Shown: one piece after another, positions 1 through 12,754 of the stretch
Layout of the letters: every line of letters begins with the position of its first letter
Position numbering within the stretch: the first letter of the stretch is position 1
Assembly: GCA_030762895.1 (NCBI GenBank)
Contig: CM061062.1
Span: 132,973,104-133,037,103, forward strand
Direction of reading: 5' to 3'
DNA length: 64,000 nucleotides
Source: Sophora flavescens
Taxonomy: Eukaryota > Streptophyta > Magnoliopsida > Fabales > Fabaceae
Program-made: the position numbers and the translations under genes
The notes under the pieces: generated by a model
Seen by the model: the letters and a program-made list of their open reading frames with translations, nothing else
Databases searched by the model: none
What the model was told of the DNA's origin: nothing

Positions 1-75
1 TTCCTCTCCCTCCCTCCCTCTCTTCTCTCTCTCCTCTCTATCTCTTTCTCTCTCCTCTCCGTCCTCTCTCTCTAC
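1..75. repeat. CT-rich microsatellite
   Basis: Almost pure pyrimidine tract of CTCTCT and CCCT blocks at the window edge. Its true left border lies outside the window. Confidence 0.85.
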
Positions 76-1018
76 ATAATTATACAAAATTATATATTGT
101 ATATTTATATATTAAATAATATATATTATAAAGGGTATTCTAGTAAATTTAATATTATTTTGTTTGTGCTGTCCATTATCCATCAAACAATGTACAAGAC
201 AAAGAATTGTCCTGTGCTGTCGTGTCTGTCTTGTGCTGTCCAGATACCTTTTGTAAATCAAACGCATCCTTAGTGTGTTATGATGTGCAAGTGTATGCCT
301 GTTTTGTTGAAGATTACTTGGTATTTCCAAATTCATGCAACCTAAATTTAGGTAACCCAAATTCATCGCACCTAAACCAAAATCAAGTGAAGATAGTTGA
401 GAACCACGAATAGATTAGAGAAGTTTTAGAAAAAAAAATGAAGTATATTATTTCGAAAGAAACAATAAAAAATTGAAGTTTAATTCACATCACCAAACCA
501 TGACTATGAAAACAGAACAACTAATATAAAATTATGAAGCAAAATACTCAAGTTATATGTTTAAACTTTGAAGTCCCAGAAAACTAAATGGATTGAATGC
601 TATAAATTCCATATAAAATGAGGGTAAGTTAAAGTGAAGTTACAGCTTTACGAATTTCGAAAAGCTTATCAGTCATGTCAATCCGAAAAAAATACATTTA
701 CTAACTTCTGTTGGAAAAAAATAATATCAAGCATAAATTAATTAAGTGTTACAATTATATATAAGCACGAAAGAGACAAAATCAACATGTGTTACTAATA
801 CTTTAAATCTTTTAGCCCTTAAAACTGCTCTTGAAGAGATAGTAATAGTACCCATAATATTTAAGTATTATTTTTACTATTACTATTACTATTAACCGGC
901 TATATCTGGCTATATAAGCGCAATCAAAATCAAATATAAGCACAAAATAATATTAAAGTATTATTTTTAAAATATATACATAAAACAGTAAAAAAAAAAC
1001 AAAAGGGTAAAGGAAAAC
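76..1018. other. AT-rich non-coding stretch
   Basis: No coding signal, RNA gene or mobile-element terminus was seen. The only structure is poly-A/T runs and a short TTACTA microsatellite near 878-895. If the minus-strand exons at 1019-1694 are real, this would be intron or 3' flank. Confidence 0.4.
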
Positions 1019-1091
1019 CTTGCAACACTCGTCACCAATCACGACCTGTGTGACTTCAAGAGCAGTTATAAGGGCTTCCACGGGGTTATAC
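1019..1091 (-). CDS. candidate internal exon, unrecognised gene
   Basis: Seen: read on the minus strand, a 73-nt open block begins after a TTTCAG acceptor and stops before a GTTTTC donor. It encodes YNPVEALITALEVTQVVIGD followed by ECCK. Its leading single base completes a codon split by the end of the candidate exon at 1378-1466 (TG+G, Trp), so the two blocks are in compatible phase with a 286-nt intron between them. The composition is protein-like and more GC-rich than the flanks. I do not recognise the family. It may be part of an intact gene or of a decayed copy, because the neighbouring block at 1500-1694 is frameshifted. Confidence 0.45.
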
Positions 1092-1377
1092 CTGAAATTG
1101 CATCAAAAATGATTTTTTCCCTCTCAAATCATTTGATTCATCATAAAAATAAATGATTTTATGCTTCCAATATACAATAGAGAGAGACCACAACAAAGCT
1201 TAAACTACAACATAGAGAGCACAACAAAGTCAACTCCATTAATAGTACAGGAAAATCATTGAACCATGCATCAGAAATATTTGTAAGCAAGGTTCCAGAA
1301 ATATTCTGGTAATGGCGTCCTCACATAGACTAAAAATACAGCATACCAAATTAGTAAGAACAGCATAGGAAGTTTAC

Positions 1378-1466
1378 CATTTCTTGTCTTTGCTGTCTTT
1401 ACACCCCCCTGTAACAGATGAGGAAAAGGACCTTTTTGCAGAAATTGTTGTCAATGTCTTGTCCTT
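1378..1466 (-). CDS. candidate internal exon, unrecognised gene
   Basis: Minus-strand open block of 89 nt after a CTACTAAG acceptor and before a GTAAAC donor. It encodes a Lys/Ser-rich segment (KDKTLTTISAKRSFSSSVTG, then GCKDSKDKK). It ends two bases into a codon, which the first base of the next block (1019-1091) completes. That phase agreement is the main support. The segment is low in complexity and no family is assigned. Confidence 0.38.
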
Positions 1467-1499
1467 CTTAGTAGATATAAAAAATAAGTAAAAAAAATA

Positions 1500-1694
1500 G
1501 GAACAACAACTTCACGCTGCTGTTTCCTTTTTGAAATTTCAGAAACTCTACTTTGATTAGAAGCTCTACTTTGATCATCGGCATCCAGAGAGCAGAAACT
1601 TCTTTACAACTACTGCTCCTATCCGCTCCAAAATACACAGCTGGTCTTTCAGACTCTGAAAGTTTTGATGCCTTATGTCCACCATCCGTCTCTT
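1500..1694 (-). pseudogene. frameshifted exon-like block, unrecognised gene
   Basis: Minus strand, after a GAACAGCAG acceptor. One frame reads ETDGGHKASKLSESERPAVY and continues to KEVSAL. The frame then shifts, and the following frame reads DADDQSRASNQSRVSEISKR followed by KQQREVVV. Removing one CT dinucleotide in the CTCTCTGG run near 1577 would join the two, so I infer a 2-bp slippage insertion. Ser, Arg and Lys dominate, suggesting a disordered region. No family was recognised. The alternative is that the two frames are separate exons with an undetected short intron. Confidence 0.35.
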
Positions 1695-1984
1695 CTGCTG
1701 TTCACTACCATAATACAGATGGAGCATTTATTAAAAAGTCACTACCCAGATGAAATGGACAAATGACCTGTAGCACAATAACATTGTTCCCCAAGCAGAA
1801 AGAGGGATATCAAATGGACTTTAACATGGTCACTTATATATATCAAAGGATCTACAAATTTAAAGCAATCAAACTGAACTTTCAGCACTTTCTTTGTTGA
1901 AGAGACTCATCAGTTTTACACAAACCTAAATCAGAATTAAAATATCAAATTAACTAATATTAACTAAATACAAAGCAAGAGTTA

Positions 1985-2881
1985 ATTTTTAAAACATAGC
2001 TCTATGTAAGACATCAATAGGAATCAGCACAGCGGCTCTGCTTGCATAGATTGCAGTCTATGATGCACAGACACGATATGAGTATCAGATACGACGATAC
2101 ATCATTTCTTAACAAATATAGGATACGATACGTTTATGATACGTATATAAAAATTATTATATATATATAAATAATATGTTATGTATTTATCTCTATCATA
2201 TATTTTATATACTAATATTTTTTATATTTTTCAGAAATTATTATTAAATATTGTTTTGCAAAAAAAAATATAGGATGCTTTATATCTTATATTTTATATT
2301 TATATGTATCTTAATCAACACACCTCCAGAAAATGGCCCAGCCTCATGGTTCTATCATAAAAGAGTTCGGCATAAAATGGCCAAACCCAAAACACACCTT
2401 CAGAAATCCAAAAAACCCTAGTAATATTTTTTCCTATCAATATCTGCCGCTACACATTGTTTCTGTCCTATCCTAACGAGCTTCTTCTTCTTATTCTTTA
2501 CTCAACAACTGCTTCTTCTTCTTGCTCCAACCCAAAACAGCCGCACAGCTGCTTCTTCTCCCAACAAGCAGCTGCTGCTGCATCGTCTTTCCAACACCAG
2601 TGCCCCATCACAGCCGCTGCTTCTACCGTCAAGGCGTACCATGGTGTGTCAATGACATACCATGGCGTATCTATGGCGTACTCATGGCGTATCGGGATTT
2701 ATTATTAATTTTTTTAAAAGTAATGTCCTCCGGTACTCTGCCGACGCGTGTCGACGGCGTATCGTCATATCGGGACGTGTCGAGGACGATACACAATGAA
2801 ATTTCGCGTATCGGTGCTACATAGATTACAGGAGACTCCGCTGTGAAGAAGTGACCACCATTGACGACCCCAATTTCTGAT
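1985..2881 (-). pseudogene. exon-like block split by a transposon insertion
   Basis: Two minus-strand open segments flank the element at 2057-2822. The upstream part (2823-2881), after a GGATGTAG acceptor, encodes SEIGVVNGGHFFTAESPVIY. The downstream part (from 2056 down to about 1990) continues in the same frame with ASRAAVLIPIDV, provided that one copy of the target duplication is removed. The frame is kept exactly across the excised element, which supports a former coding exon. The protein family is not recognised. Confidence 0.42.
2057..2822. mobile_element. non-autonomous DNA element, possibly Mutator-like (9-bp duplication)
   Basis: Seen: flanked by AGATTGCAG (2048-2056) and AGATTACAG (2823-2831), 8/9 identical. 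The left end TCTATGATGCACAGACACGA and the complement of the right end ATGTAGCACCGATACGCG are imperfect inverted repeats. Both ends are rich in GATACG/CGTATC words. A 9-bp duplication is characteristic of Mutator-like elements, so that superfamily is inferred. The identical preceding CAT could extend the duplication to 12 bp. No transposase is present; the interior contains CTTCTT/GCTGCT-rich filler. Confidence 0.55.
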
Positions 2882-3856
2882 CTACATCCAAAAAATCCTA
2901 AACATAAACGACATAACCCACCAAACTCTAAGGTGGCAATGATTGAAGCACATATCATCCCCGAGGTCCTACTTTAATTACACATATGCAAAGTGAACAA
3001 TGAAAGCCTCAATACACATATAACTTGATAAAAAATCCAGCAAACTCAACATTGGAACAACTCAAATTCACATAGACATTTCATCGAGCAGCACACACTC
3101 ATACAAAAATACATATATATAGATGAAATTCATTAAATTGGAATGACATAACAAAGCCAACACAAAGTCTTCCAAAATCATTAGCATACCTCAAGTGGAG
3201 AAAGACATTATGTAATGTACAAAGGATTTCAAGAGAACTATCACTACAGTACATCATTCATCCTGAAGAAAGAAGTTTTTTTTTTGTTACATAAATAAGA
3301 AGGTTGAACTTTAAATTAAACTAATTTTTGTATTTGGGAATGGGATACCATAACTTTCAAGGCTTCATTTTTCCACAAAAATAGGGTCTTGTAGTTTCAG
3401 ATTTGTTGTTGTTGCCTAAAATTATTGACTTTGAAAGGTCTTTTCGTTTACTTCCCTGTTGCCAAAGTTCTAAAAAATAAAAAACCAAACACTTTGAAAT
3501 AAAGTAAATGCTTGAATGCCCAAGTAGTGTATGCCACCAAAAAAAAAAAAAAAATCATCATTCAAAAGATATAAAACAATTCACATGTTATTCAAGGGAC
3601 GTGTCTCTGACCCATTAAAGGTTAATGTTGTAGCTATCAACTTATGTCTTCTCATTTGTCTAAACAATGCAACCATTATCTTTGTATTCACATAGCAATC
3701 CATATTAACAAAATCACCCTTTTCCTTGGGACACATGGTACACCCGCTTGTAAGAAACGACAAATCATTTATTGGTTCTACGACAACATGATACACATAA
3801 AATCGATGTCTTCTCCTTTCTACACATAAATTTCGTCTTGCTCACTCACACCTACT
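2882..3856. other. non-coding interval
   Basis: AT-rich sequence between exon candidates with poly-T and poly-A runs (about 3275-3285, 3540-3555). No domain or element terminus was identified. The open frames here are short, and none has splice-compatible borders that I could support. Confidence 0.35.
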
Positions 3857-3944
3857 TCAACATTCTTTAGGCAAGTGAGGAGAAGGAGCTGCAACTCTGG
3901 TCCTATTATTAATCACAATCCTCACAGGCTTAGTGTGATTGAAC
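3857..3944 (-). CDS. candidate 3' terminal exon, unrecognised gene
   Basis: Minus strand. After a polypyrimidine-type acceptor (CTACCTTCTATAG) an 88-nt block encodes FNHTKPVRIVINNRTRVAAP, then SPHLPKEC, and stops at TGA (3857-3859). The basic, Pro-rich tail looks like a real C-terminus. It lies downstream (in minus-strand order) of the exon candidates at 4441-4577 and 6268-6401, and could be the last exon of the same gene. I cannot name the family. Confidence 0.42.
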
Positions 3945-4440
3945 CTATAGAAGGTAGAGAGCTAATTTGTTAGATTCTAATGACATTTAAAAACTATATA
4001 ATTTTTATCAACTGAAGCTGTGCCATTTGTAAATAAATGTCAATTAAGAGAATCAAAGAGGGTCATTAAAAATGAAGCTTCTAAATATTCCTCAGCAGCT
4101 GATATAGTATAACAGAAAAGCAATCACTCATACCATTGAAATATAGGCTAATGAAGGGTCCAAGGTTAAAAGTAAATGCCAACTAAGGAAAATCAAAATG
4201 GAATCTCTTCCAAATAATTTTGAGCTATTGTTACTGAATAGTCTGTATATTTTTTCAAAAACATATATCTATGTGGGGAGGTTCAACAAATAGTTTAATA
4301 TAGTATATTATGGACCACATTTTATGTAACTTTTAGAAAATAATGCATCCTTAATTTATCAGAGTATTCTCATTTACCTGAGAAAAAAGACTACAACCAT
4401 CTCAAAAGCATAATTGTTTGGTCAATTAAAATAGCCTAAC

Positions 4441-4577
4441 CTCAAGGCGTTGAAGATCAGTTACTGCAGAAGCTTCCTTTGCATTGGTTAAGTCATATAA
4501 GTCCAAAAAATTATCCCATTTTGGAACAATCAAGTTGTGGATGAGTCCACTTACAGCAGCACCCGGGGATAGAAGGG
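4441..4577 (-). CDS. candidate internal exon, unrecognised gene
   Basis: Minus-strand open block ending in CTTGAG before a GTTAGG donor. It encodes GAAVSGLIHNLIVPKWDNFL followed by DLYDLTNAKEASAVTDLQRLE. The upstream border is uncertain: the frame is closed by a TGA near 4608, and the acceptor used here ends in TCAAG. The residue pattern is convincingly protein-like. No family was recognised. Confidence 0.42.
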
Positions 4578-6267
4578 CTTGACAATAGGAATAGGGAAGA
4601 TCTCAGTTGCAACTTGCAATTAACTGTGATGATGTGACATGCAAAGGGGTTGTACACACACCAGATCTGCAAGTCACCTCGCAAAAGTAACAAAAAATTG
4701 TGTAAATCTCAAATGTGCTCGCGATGCTACAACCTATAGTATAATTTTAGCTGCAATATAAAAATATAGAATATATAGCAGCACCACAACCACGAAACAT
4801 AATAACTAAAACCAATGGAATGAAAATAAAAACAAAACAAAACAACTTCAAATGAACTTTCAATCCCATAATTTAAAAATGTCAAATTTGATAGTCTTAT
4901 TTATACACTGGTCAAATGAAGCATTGAGTTGAGTATTCTGAAAAAGAAAATTGATAAGTTTTGGTAACTCAAGTAATAAATCTGAAGGTAACTTTTCTAG
5001 ACTATATTAAACGAAAACATGTTACATACTATCACAACTCAGTACAGCAACTCCTAGCCTCCAAAATCTTCATTAGGTCCTGCCTTCTATACTTAGATGT
5101 GAAAATGACATGTTAACATAAAAGAATGATGAAAAAGGGAGAAGTTTTTAGGCTGAATGCTTGGAACTTTAAAATTTTGATAGCATTGTCAACTGCTCCA
5201 ACTCTCCTTATATCAATGCTCTTTTCTGAACCAATAGACATCATTTGCTTATCATATCAGCCAAGTTGGTCACAATTTATGCATAAAATTCTGAAAACGC
5301 AAACCTGCACATGATTGAAAATTATTAGTTTCCTTAAGATTATTAAACTTCATAAAAAATGCAGACCAAACAATATTTGTGTAATATCAAATTCTGTGTA
5401 ATATCAAATATCAAATTATTGGTTTCCTTAATATAAAAAATGCAAATTCTGCACATGATTAAAAATTATCTCCAATATCAAATTCTGTGTTGTTCCTTAA
5501 GATCCTTTTACCACTATAACAAACATGAAGAGTGCTAATTTAAGACTTGGAATTCCAAAAGGGTAGTTTCTGAAAATAACATGTAGAAGGCCTCTACGAT
5601 CTTGGCAACAAAACTTCAAAAGGAACACATCAAGTGGCTGTGGGGGGTGCAAGTCAGAGGTGTAATAAGAAATTTCAGAAGCTGAGGAGCAAGAAAGGCA
5701 TGCCCCAATTCACCTTTTCCTCAACAAACTCCACTTTGTCATTTGTTTCCCCACCTCCCAGAAAGAAAACTTATGAAAGGAAGCCAAACAAATGGTTCAC
5801 TCTAAAAATCTGAGAGTCAAAGACAAAAAACTAAACCCATCTCTACCCATCACTCAAATTCACATAAAAATATAAATGGAAGAGAAAGGTTAGATTTTGA
5901 ATGAACCCCAACCTCATAAATCGCATCTGCAGTAAGAACTGTGCAAATCTGGTACCTCAATTAGAATGGAATCACACAACACAACCCTTGAATAAATGAA
6001 TTGCCAGTAGCTAAACAATTGTCGATTACAACGAACGGAGAAGTTTTTGGCCATAAAAATTAGGAGAACAAAACCTGCAAAGTTTTGGCAAATGGCAACC
6101 AAAAAAGAACAAAATAGAATGAGATGAAAAAACTAATACTTGTCCATTCGATACGAGCAAATTGATTTCTGTATTTGTTCCAATATCGAACCCATGGCCA
6201 AAAATAACAGTAACAGAATGTGCTTCTCGATAAACCATAAAAACCCACCCATTAACCAATATCTACA
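4578..6267. other. probable intronic or intergenic DNA
   Basis: AT-rich. A minus-strand stretch near 5130-5250 reads SEKSIDIRRVGAVDNAIKIL and could be a further exon, but I could not fix both splice borders. A partial duplication of short words (TATCAAATTCTGTG) occurs at 5380-5490. Nothing else is supported. Confidence 0.3.
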
Positions 6268-6401
6268 ACAGAATTGATAAGAAGGGAGATGGAAGAAGAA
6301 ATGAAGTTGCCTGGGTAAACACAAATCCCAATGAGTTGAGTCCTTGACCAATTTGTTTGGCTCAAGGATATCCTGAGTAGACACCATGTTGTTTGCAGAA
6401 C
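6268..6401 (-). CDS. candidate internal exon, unrecognised gene
   Basis: Minus strand, after a GAAACAG acceptor. It encodes GSANNMVSTQDILEPNKLVK followed by DSTHWDLCLP. The downstream border is uncertain (a CCCAG|G or later donor). The block lies about 90 bp from the AGAAT duplication of the large solo LTR. If this gene begins at the split exon near 20.2/29.3 kb, the LTR nest at 6490-19668 now sits in one of its introns. Confidence 0.38.
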
Positions 6402-8989
6402 CTGTTTCAAGCATAGTATATTATTGGTTAAGTATGATATTTGGCTAATAGGAGATGTGAAGCTATATGTGTGGAGGTTTGAGTAGAATTGTAACACATC
6501 GACTTATTTTATAAACACGTGCGGAAATAAATTTAAAAGGGAATTTTGCTGGTTATTTTTAAAAATTAATTTATATAAATATATAAACGACAGAAAACGG
6601 GTATAAAATTTGTTAAATACAGTTACAGTAAAATTTAAACATGTTTTGAAATAGTAACATCACATTTTCACCTATCATGGTACAAATTCTAGTCATATAT
6701 AGACCATTTGTCATATGACCCAAAACCTAAGCCGTGACTGGTGCACAGACTTACAAACCTAGCCTGGCAAGCCTATTTATTTTCGAAATATACTTAAATA
6801 AAAAAGCTTGAATATTTTTACAAAAATTTTGACCTAGTCTCCTCTGTAAATGCAACATCCCAAAATAAAAACACCTATTGAAATATTTCTATTTTCATCC
6901 CAGAAATTCCAGTCATACAAAAAAATATAAAGACGGTATTTTTTTGAAAATATTTACATAAACAAATACCTGATCAAAATGAAAGATTTTAAATTTTTCA
7001 TCCAAAAGAAGGGCTCTCCGACCCATTTACATTCCATCCAAAAATAAAGACTCTCCGAGCCATAAATATACATACTAACATTAATCAACATCGTCTCAAA
7101 ACCTAAGCTGGTCGTTCTAAAAGATATTCATGGGTAAGACCCCTATGGTTCTCACCATTATACCTGACATTATACATCTTCCAGGATTGGGAAAAATATC
7201 CCCGAGCAAAACTGGAAACCTCTTCTACATCTTCTGTATGCGTATACCAAGATACAATAGCAAAACCAGAAAAACAGATACATGCAAGGGTGAGAACCAA
7301 TATATGGATTTTAAAATGATAACCACATGTATGACTCTCAATTACCACTTAACATGTATATTCACAGAGAAACAATATATATTTATCAATGGGTTTCATA
7401 CCCGACAGTCGTAACCGTTTCAAAACACCATGACACTTCAATATTCGACAACTAACTTTGAGACCTAATCTCCGGAGCTCCAACCAACAAATAAATGAGC
7501 TGATCAGGATCTAGTTGCCAATTAAGGCAGAATCAATGCCCGATATGGCAAAGTTCTATTGACCATTCCACAGTCCAACTCAAGGTAAAGTGGTGACTAC
7601 ATATAGCACATGGTCTACTGGTTGTATATCCATCAAGGCACAGTGACGCAAATTGCATGAATACTTGCCATCAAGCATTCAAGTCCTATGCAAAGGCACG
7701 TCTTCCCTGTAATGCATGTAAAACGTTTTGTTCTCGTTGTTTTCTTTGTGATCAATCTTTAGGTGTCGGAGCTAAAAGTCTCACGACTAAATCACCAATT
7801 TAAACTTTCAAGTTTAATACTTCATTCCAAAATAACTGACTCCAAGTCAAAAGGTGTGCAAATCATGAAATCCAGACCGATGCACCAGTCTTGGACGCGT
7901 AGATTTTAGTGCACAAAACCAAATATATGCTTTATAGCACATTATAGTCCATAATTTCCACTTCGGACCCCAGGCCCATATCTTAGAACTCTAGACCCGA
8001 CGTCCTGGTTGCTAGGTTCGTTTAAACCATTTTTCGTTCTGTGAAATACAAAACAAAATCAAAGTTTCCTCAACCTATCCAAGTTGATGGAAATAACTCG
8101 ATGTTTACCGAAAATCTTTTTACGTTGGAAATTCGTTTTGTAAACTTAACAAAATTCCTTAAAACTTATTTTTGTTCAAAAATCAATAATTTGAACTGTA
8201 AAACCTTATTTGAGACAAATTCTCAATAATACCCTCTTTAAAAATTGTAATACCCCCCTTGGGTCATTACATGGTTAACCCGTTTCGGAAAATAAATTAA
8301 AATTATCTTTACTGGTTTTTTTCGGAAAATTATTTATGTAAGTCAGAAAACTTGAGTGTAAAATTTTTCTTCTACCAAATACTTTAGAAATATGATACAT
8401 ATTCTAAAACATTAAATGCACATTGTACATCACCAAACCAAGAGATATTTACATTCATAATAAAGCCTCCAAGGCATACAACTTTTAACAATTAAGTTTC
8501 CATTTCCAAAATAGAAAATTAAACCTAAGATTAAAGTACAACACCAAAGTTACTGACCTAGTACACACACCACCCAACTAAGATTCCTAAGCTGGTCGCT
8601 CTACAAGACATTTATCGGAAGGACTCCATTGTCATTCCCACAATCAAAATAACTCTTCAAGTATCTAAAACTAAGTCCCGAAAGACTTAGGGAAACTTCT
8701 CAGCTCCATCTGCACTAGTGTACCAATGTACAACAGCAATACCAGAAGAAACCTGATATATTTGTAAGGGTAAGACACCAATATATGGACTTTGATAAGA
8801 TCACCCCACTCACAAATACAAAATAGCATATTCATGATATTCACAATATATAGAAATTTATCCAGACATCATATTAATTTAGTCAAAGGGTTTCATACCC
8901 GACAATCATCGCAATTAATAAAAAAATTACATAATATTTCAACATCGAACACGCAGTCCAAGACTTCCCACAACACGCAACATGAAACA

Positions 8990-9360
8990 AATATGCTGAC
9001 CGGGACTCTAACCCGCAACATATCAATCATCACCTCCAAGTATGCCAACTGGGACTCTAACCCGCAACATACCAAAACCCCCATCATCAATATGCCAACA
9101 GGGACTCTAACCCAAGACATATTGGAATCACAATTATCAGACATGGCAACAAGGACTCTAACCCGTGACATACTGGAATTACCATCATCAATATGCCAAC
9201 TGGGACACATTGGAATCACTGCCATCAATATGACAACTGGGACTCTAACCCGTGACACATTGGAATCACCACAATCGGATATGCCAAAAAGGACTCTATC
9301 CCGTGACATACCGATATCTCCAAAAATTAAATATGCCAGCAAGGACTTTAACCCATGACA
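8990..9360. repeat. minisatellite of about 50 bp inside an LTR
   Basis: Six to seven diverged copies of a unit containing GCCAACTGGGACTCTAACCC and ACATATTGGAATCACCATCA, spaced about 50 bp with indels. This creates a chance 188-residue plus-strand frame and a 159-residue minus-strand frame, neither of which is a gene. It occupies the LTR zone in which other copies of the family have unrelated minisatellites. Confidence 0.8.
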
Positions 9361-10267
9361 TATGGGACACAAGGTACATAACTTCTTTTATATAAAGTTC
9401 ATTTACAGAAAATCCCTTCGGTTGAAAACCATTTATAAAATGTCAAATCATAGTGAAATTTACTTTTCTCAAACTCTCTTTTTCCTCTTGAAAATCTTTA
9501 TCCGAAAAACATCAATTTCTTGAAAAAGAACTAATTTACAACTTATTATTGTCCAAGAATAAAAAGATTATTTTCAAAACCTTTCCGTAAATTATTTTTC
9601 CGATTTACTCATTGTTTACCATTAAAATACTTTATAAGTCAAAAGTTAACTATTTCTTTTCGAAATTATTTTACACTTGAAAATATTGCTCGTGGAGAAA
9701 AGAATATCAACTCTTAAGAAAACCGTTTCAAAACGAATGTAAAATAAAACAATATGTGTTTCTTAAACGTTTTTCTATAAAATCCCTTTTTAAATCAAAG
9801 GTGACTTTTCTGTCGGAAAAAATTATTCCAAATTCAATCTTACTTTATTTTGGTAACTTAATTACTCTAAATGACGTTTTATATTATTGATGAATTTATT
9901 TTGAGAAAACTAACGCTTGTGAAAAATTTTCACGGTTCCGCCCAAAAATCATTAAAAGATTAATTTTCCACTTTTACACCAATTTTCACCATTACTTCTT
10001 TGATTGAATATATAAGTTTATTAAGCTTTTATCCTCGGAATTAATTAAACACTGACCAATGTCAGGTTGCACAATCCAGCACTCAACAACAGATAATTTC
10101 ACCACAGCACAATATAGCATACATCACAATTATTGTATGCATCACAGTTATGATCACATCCAAAGCATATAGCAAATTAAACAGTAAACAACTAAAAGCC
10201 ACATAAATTCATAACAGATAATTTACAGATAACACCCAGATAACGTGTGGTTATCTAAACAAAATCC

Positions 10268-10292
10268 CTCAGGTAAGCTCCCCTTACCTCTT
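10268..10292 (-). promoter_or_regulatory. conserved GTAAG inverted-repeat motif of the LTR family
   Basis: On the minus strand the sequence reads AAGAGGTAAGGGGAGCTTAC then CTGAGG. The same motif, GGTAAG followed 5 nt later by CTTACC or a variant, occurs in six plus-strand LTRs (near 13685, 23330, 27192, 39705, 43811, 48008). It could be a 5' splice site of an LTR-leader intron or a hairpin. The role is inferred; the conservation is seen. Confidence 0.5.
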
Positions 10293-12754
10293 GAAGATTC
10301 AAGCTTTGGTTTCACGAACGACTTTCCGATTCGAATCCAGTTTCCTCCGCACAACTCAGGATAATCCCCTAAGATTTATCCTTCAACAAATCACAACAAA
10401 TAATTATCAATCAAGCACTAAACACACTTATGCTCTTATATGCTAGGTTCGGCCATGAGGCTTTTAAGTTGGCTAGACATGATAAAGTTTTGCAAGCTTT
10501 TGGATTAAGGATCCTTAAGCAAGATTAAGACATAAACAAAGCTTACCTAACAAATTTGAATCAAAAACATTTTAACCACAAAATTTAAGACTTTCGGCCA
10601 TGACACAAATTATGGCTCAAAATTTCTAAAAGTCTTAAGCTCTTTGGATTAGTGATCCTTGATCACTTAAACCCTAAAACAAAGATTAATATACAAAGAT
10701 TGAAATCAAATATTCCAACCCTTCAAAAATGAATGTCGGTGGTGATTATCAAAATTAGCTAGAGATCTCAAATTTTCACATACTCTTAGATCCATGACCT
10801 TAGAGTAGCATAGAGTTAAGAACAATGACCATAAGTTGAATACCAAAGCAAAATCATCCAAGTCCTCAAGAACATGGATTCAGCCTTCACATAGAAAATA
10901 GGCTAGGGATTTTATAATTCATCAAGCTCTTGGATTTAACAAGTAGAAGTACTAGAGAGATCAAATCAAGTGTTACTTTCTAAAAATTGAAACAAAGTTC
11001 ATCTTAGCTTCCTAGAGCATAGGTTCGGCCAACACAAGAAAAATAGGGAGGAAAATTTTGTTTGCAACAAACTCTTGGATTATGATAGTAGAGATGATAA
11101 CTAACTCATAGAAATTGATTTTATATTTTTAGGATTTTTCTATGATTTTATAGACAATTTCAAATTTTCTAGATCTAGGTATTGAAAATAATGAACAAGG
11201 CATTGAATCATGAAAATAATTGAAGAACATGATCATGATTGAGTGAGTAGAGTATGGTATACCTCTTGGAATTGAAGAATGGGCAAGGAATCAAGCACTT
11301 TCTTCACAAACTCAACTATGATGTTCTTAGCTTTTTGAGAGAAAATGTGAGAAGATGAAGATGAAGTTAGAAAATGACTAAGTGTGGATGTGGGGAGGCT
11401 TACGAAATTAAGGGAGCGAGGGGCAGTTTTGTCCATCAAAAATTGCCTTGGGGACAAAATGGTAAAAATACATAGGGACTAACTTGTAGTTCCATTAAAA
11501 TTCAAGGACATTTTGGACATTTCACACCTAAAGGCATCATGACAAACATGTGGTGAGGATTGGTTGGAGATGTGACTGATTTGTGTCCACAAATTATGGG
11601 GCAAACTTGTCATTTTGATGAAAGTTCAAGGGTAAAATCAACCAAGGGCAAAACGGTCTTTACACTAGTTTAAAGAAATATCTAGATATTTTGTAAAAAG
11701 TAATCATGACATAGGTGACTCATCCATGTGATTCACCATCCTGGGTGGCAAGAGGTCTCAGTATCCTACATCAGGTTTTGTCTCTGCACGTCTGTTTTCG
11801 ACTCCGTCGATTACGCGATTTAGGGTTTTACGCCCGAATAGAGTATAATAACTTATTTATTTTGAAAATTTTCAAAATAACCTTTATTGTTGGAAATGAG
11901 ATATAAAATATATTCATTTCTTTCTCGGTTCAAAATTAGGTTTCTGATCAGTAAAATCTTATTGTCAGTAAAAACACAGACCGGGTTCACTCTGAATTTT
12001 CAACCCAAAATTTAACCATATACTTATAAAAATAAGCATGATATGGATATGACTTTCGTTTTTCCAAAATCATTTTCTAAGTTTCAAATAAAAATATAAA
12101 CGTTTATTTATATTTATACCGATCTTAGAAAGCAGAAAAATCGGGGTGTTACAAAAACACTTTGGTAAATATTGACGGAATTGTCCATCGGTTGCTGTTT
12201 TAAGACGCATTTAGGTAAAAATAGGACTCTTTGTCGTAAATTAATTTTTCCAACACTGTAATAATATTATTTTCAAAACTTTTTCGCTTAAAATATTATT
12301 TCCTAATATTTATAAATTATTCAGGTGAAAATTAGCAGTGCTAAAATATTTTCACGGTTACGTCCTCACTATGGCTCATAAAACGTTCTTTCGTTGTTAA
12401 ATGATTAAAATAATATTATTTTTCACTTTTCCCCATTTTTTCACCAAATAAATAATTAAGTAATATTACATTACTATTTCCATTGAATTAAACTTATTAA
12501 TTCAATAAAAAGGCTTTTACTGCATTTAACTTGTATTTAATTGAGCTCTGAACACTGTCAGGCTTTCCAATCCACAATCCACATCAAATAATAATATCAC
12601 TCTAAGAATACATCAATTAGCAATTAAAACACATAGTCAAATAAAAAAAATAATCAAATGCAAACATCGCAAATAATTAACAACAAATAATAACTTAAGC
12701 AAGTAATGCTAACTAATTGAAATTCTACATAGACTCACTAACTAACACAATCAA

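Larger units (their letters stand above)
8246..12153 (-). mobile_element. solo LTR, gypsy family, nested in the 6490-19668 LTR
   Basis: 3908 bp, starting TGTAATACCCCCCTTGGG and ending TCGGGGTGTTACA. Flanks AAAAT (8241-8245) and AAAAC (12154-12158) are a duplication with one mismatch. Read on the minus strand it has the family layout: AACACCCCGATTTTT start, the GTAAG inverted-repeat motif (10268-10292), a minisatellite zone, the block containing GACCAGCTTAGG, and the TAATGACCCAAGGGGGG end. It has no coding content of its own. The host LTR resumes cleanly on both sides. Confidence 0.85.

Noticed and set aside
3581..3829. Minus-strand 71-codon frame and overlapping plus-strand frame near 3.6-3.8 kb
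   Set aside because: No splice-compatible borders, no domain and AT-rich codon use.
8792..9372. Long open frames of 188 (plus) and 159 (minus) codons
   Set aside because: They lie entirely in a roughly 50-bp minisatellite within an LTR, and their residue repeats follow the DNA repeat.
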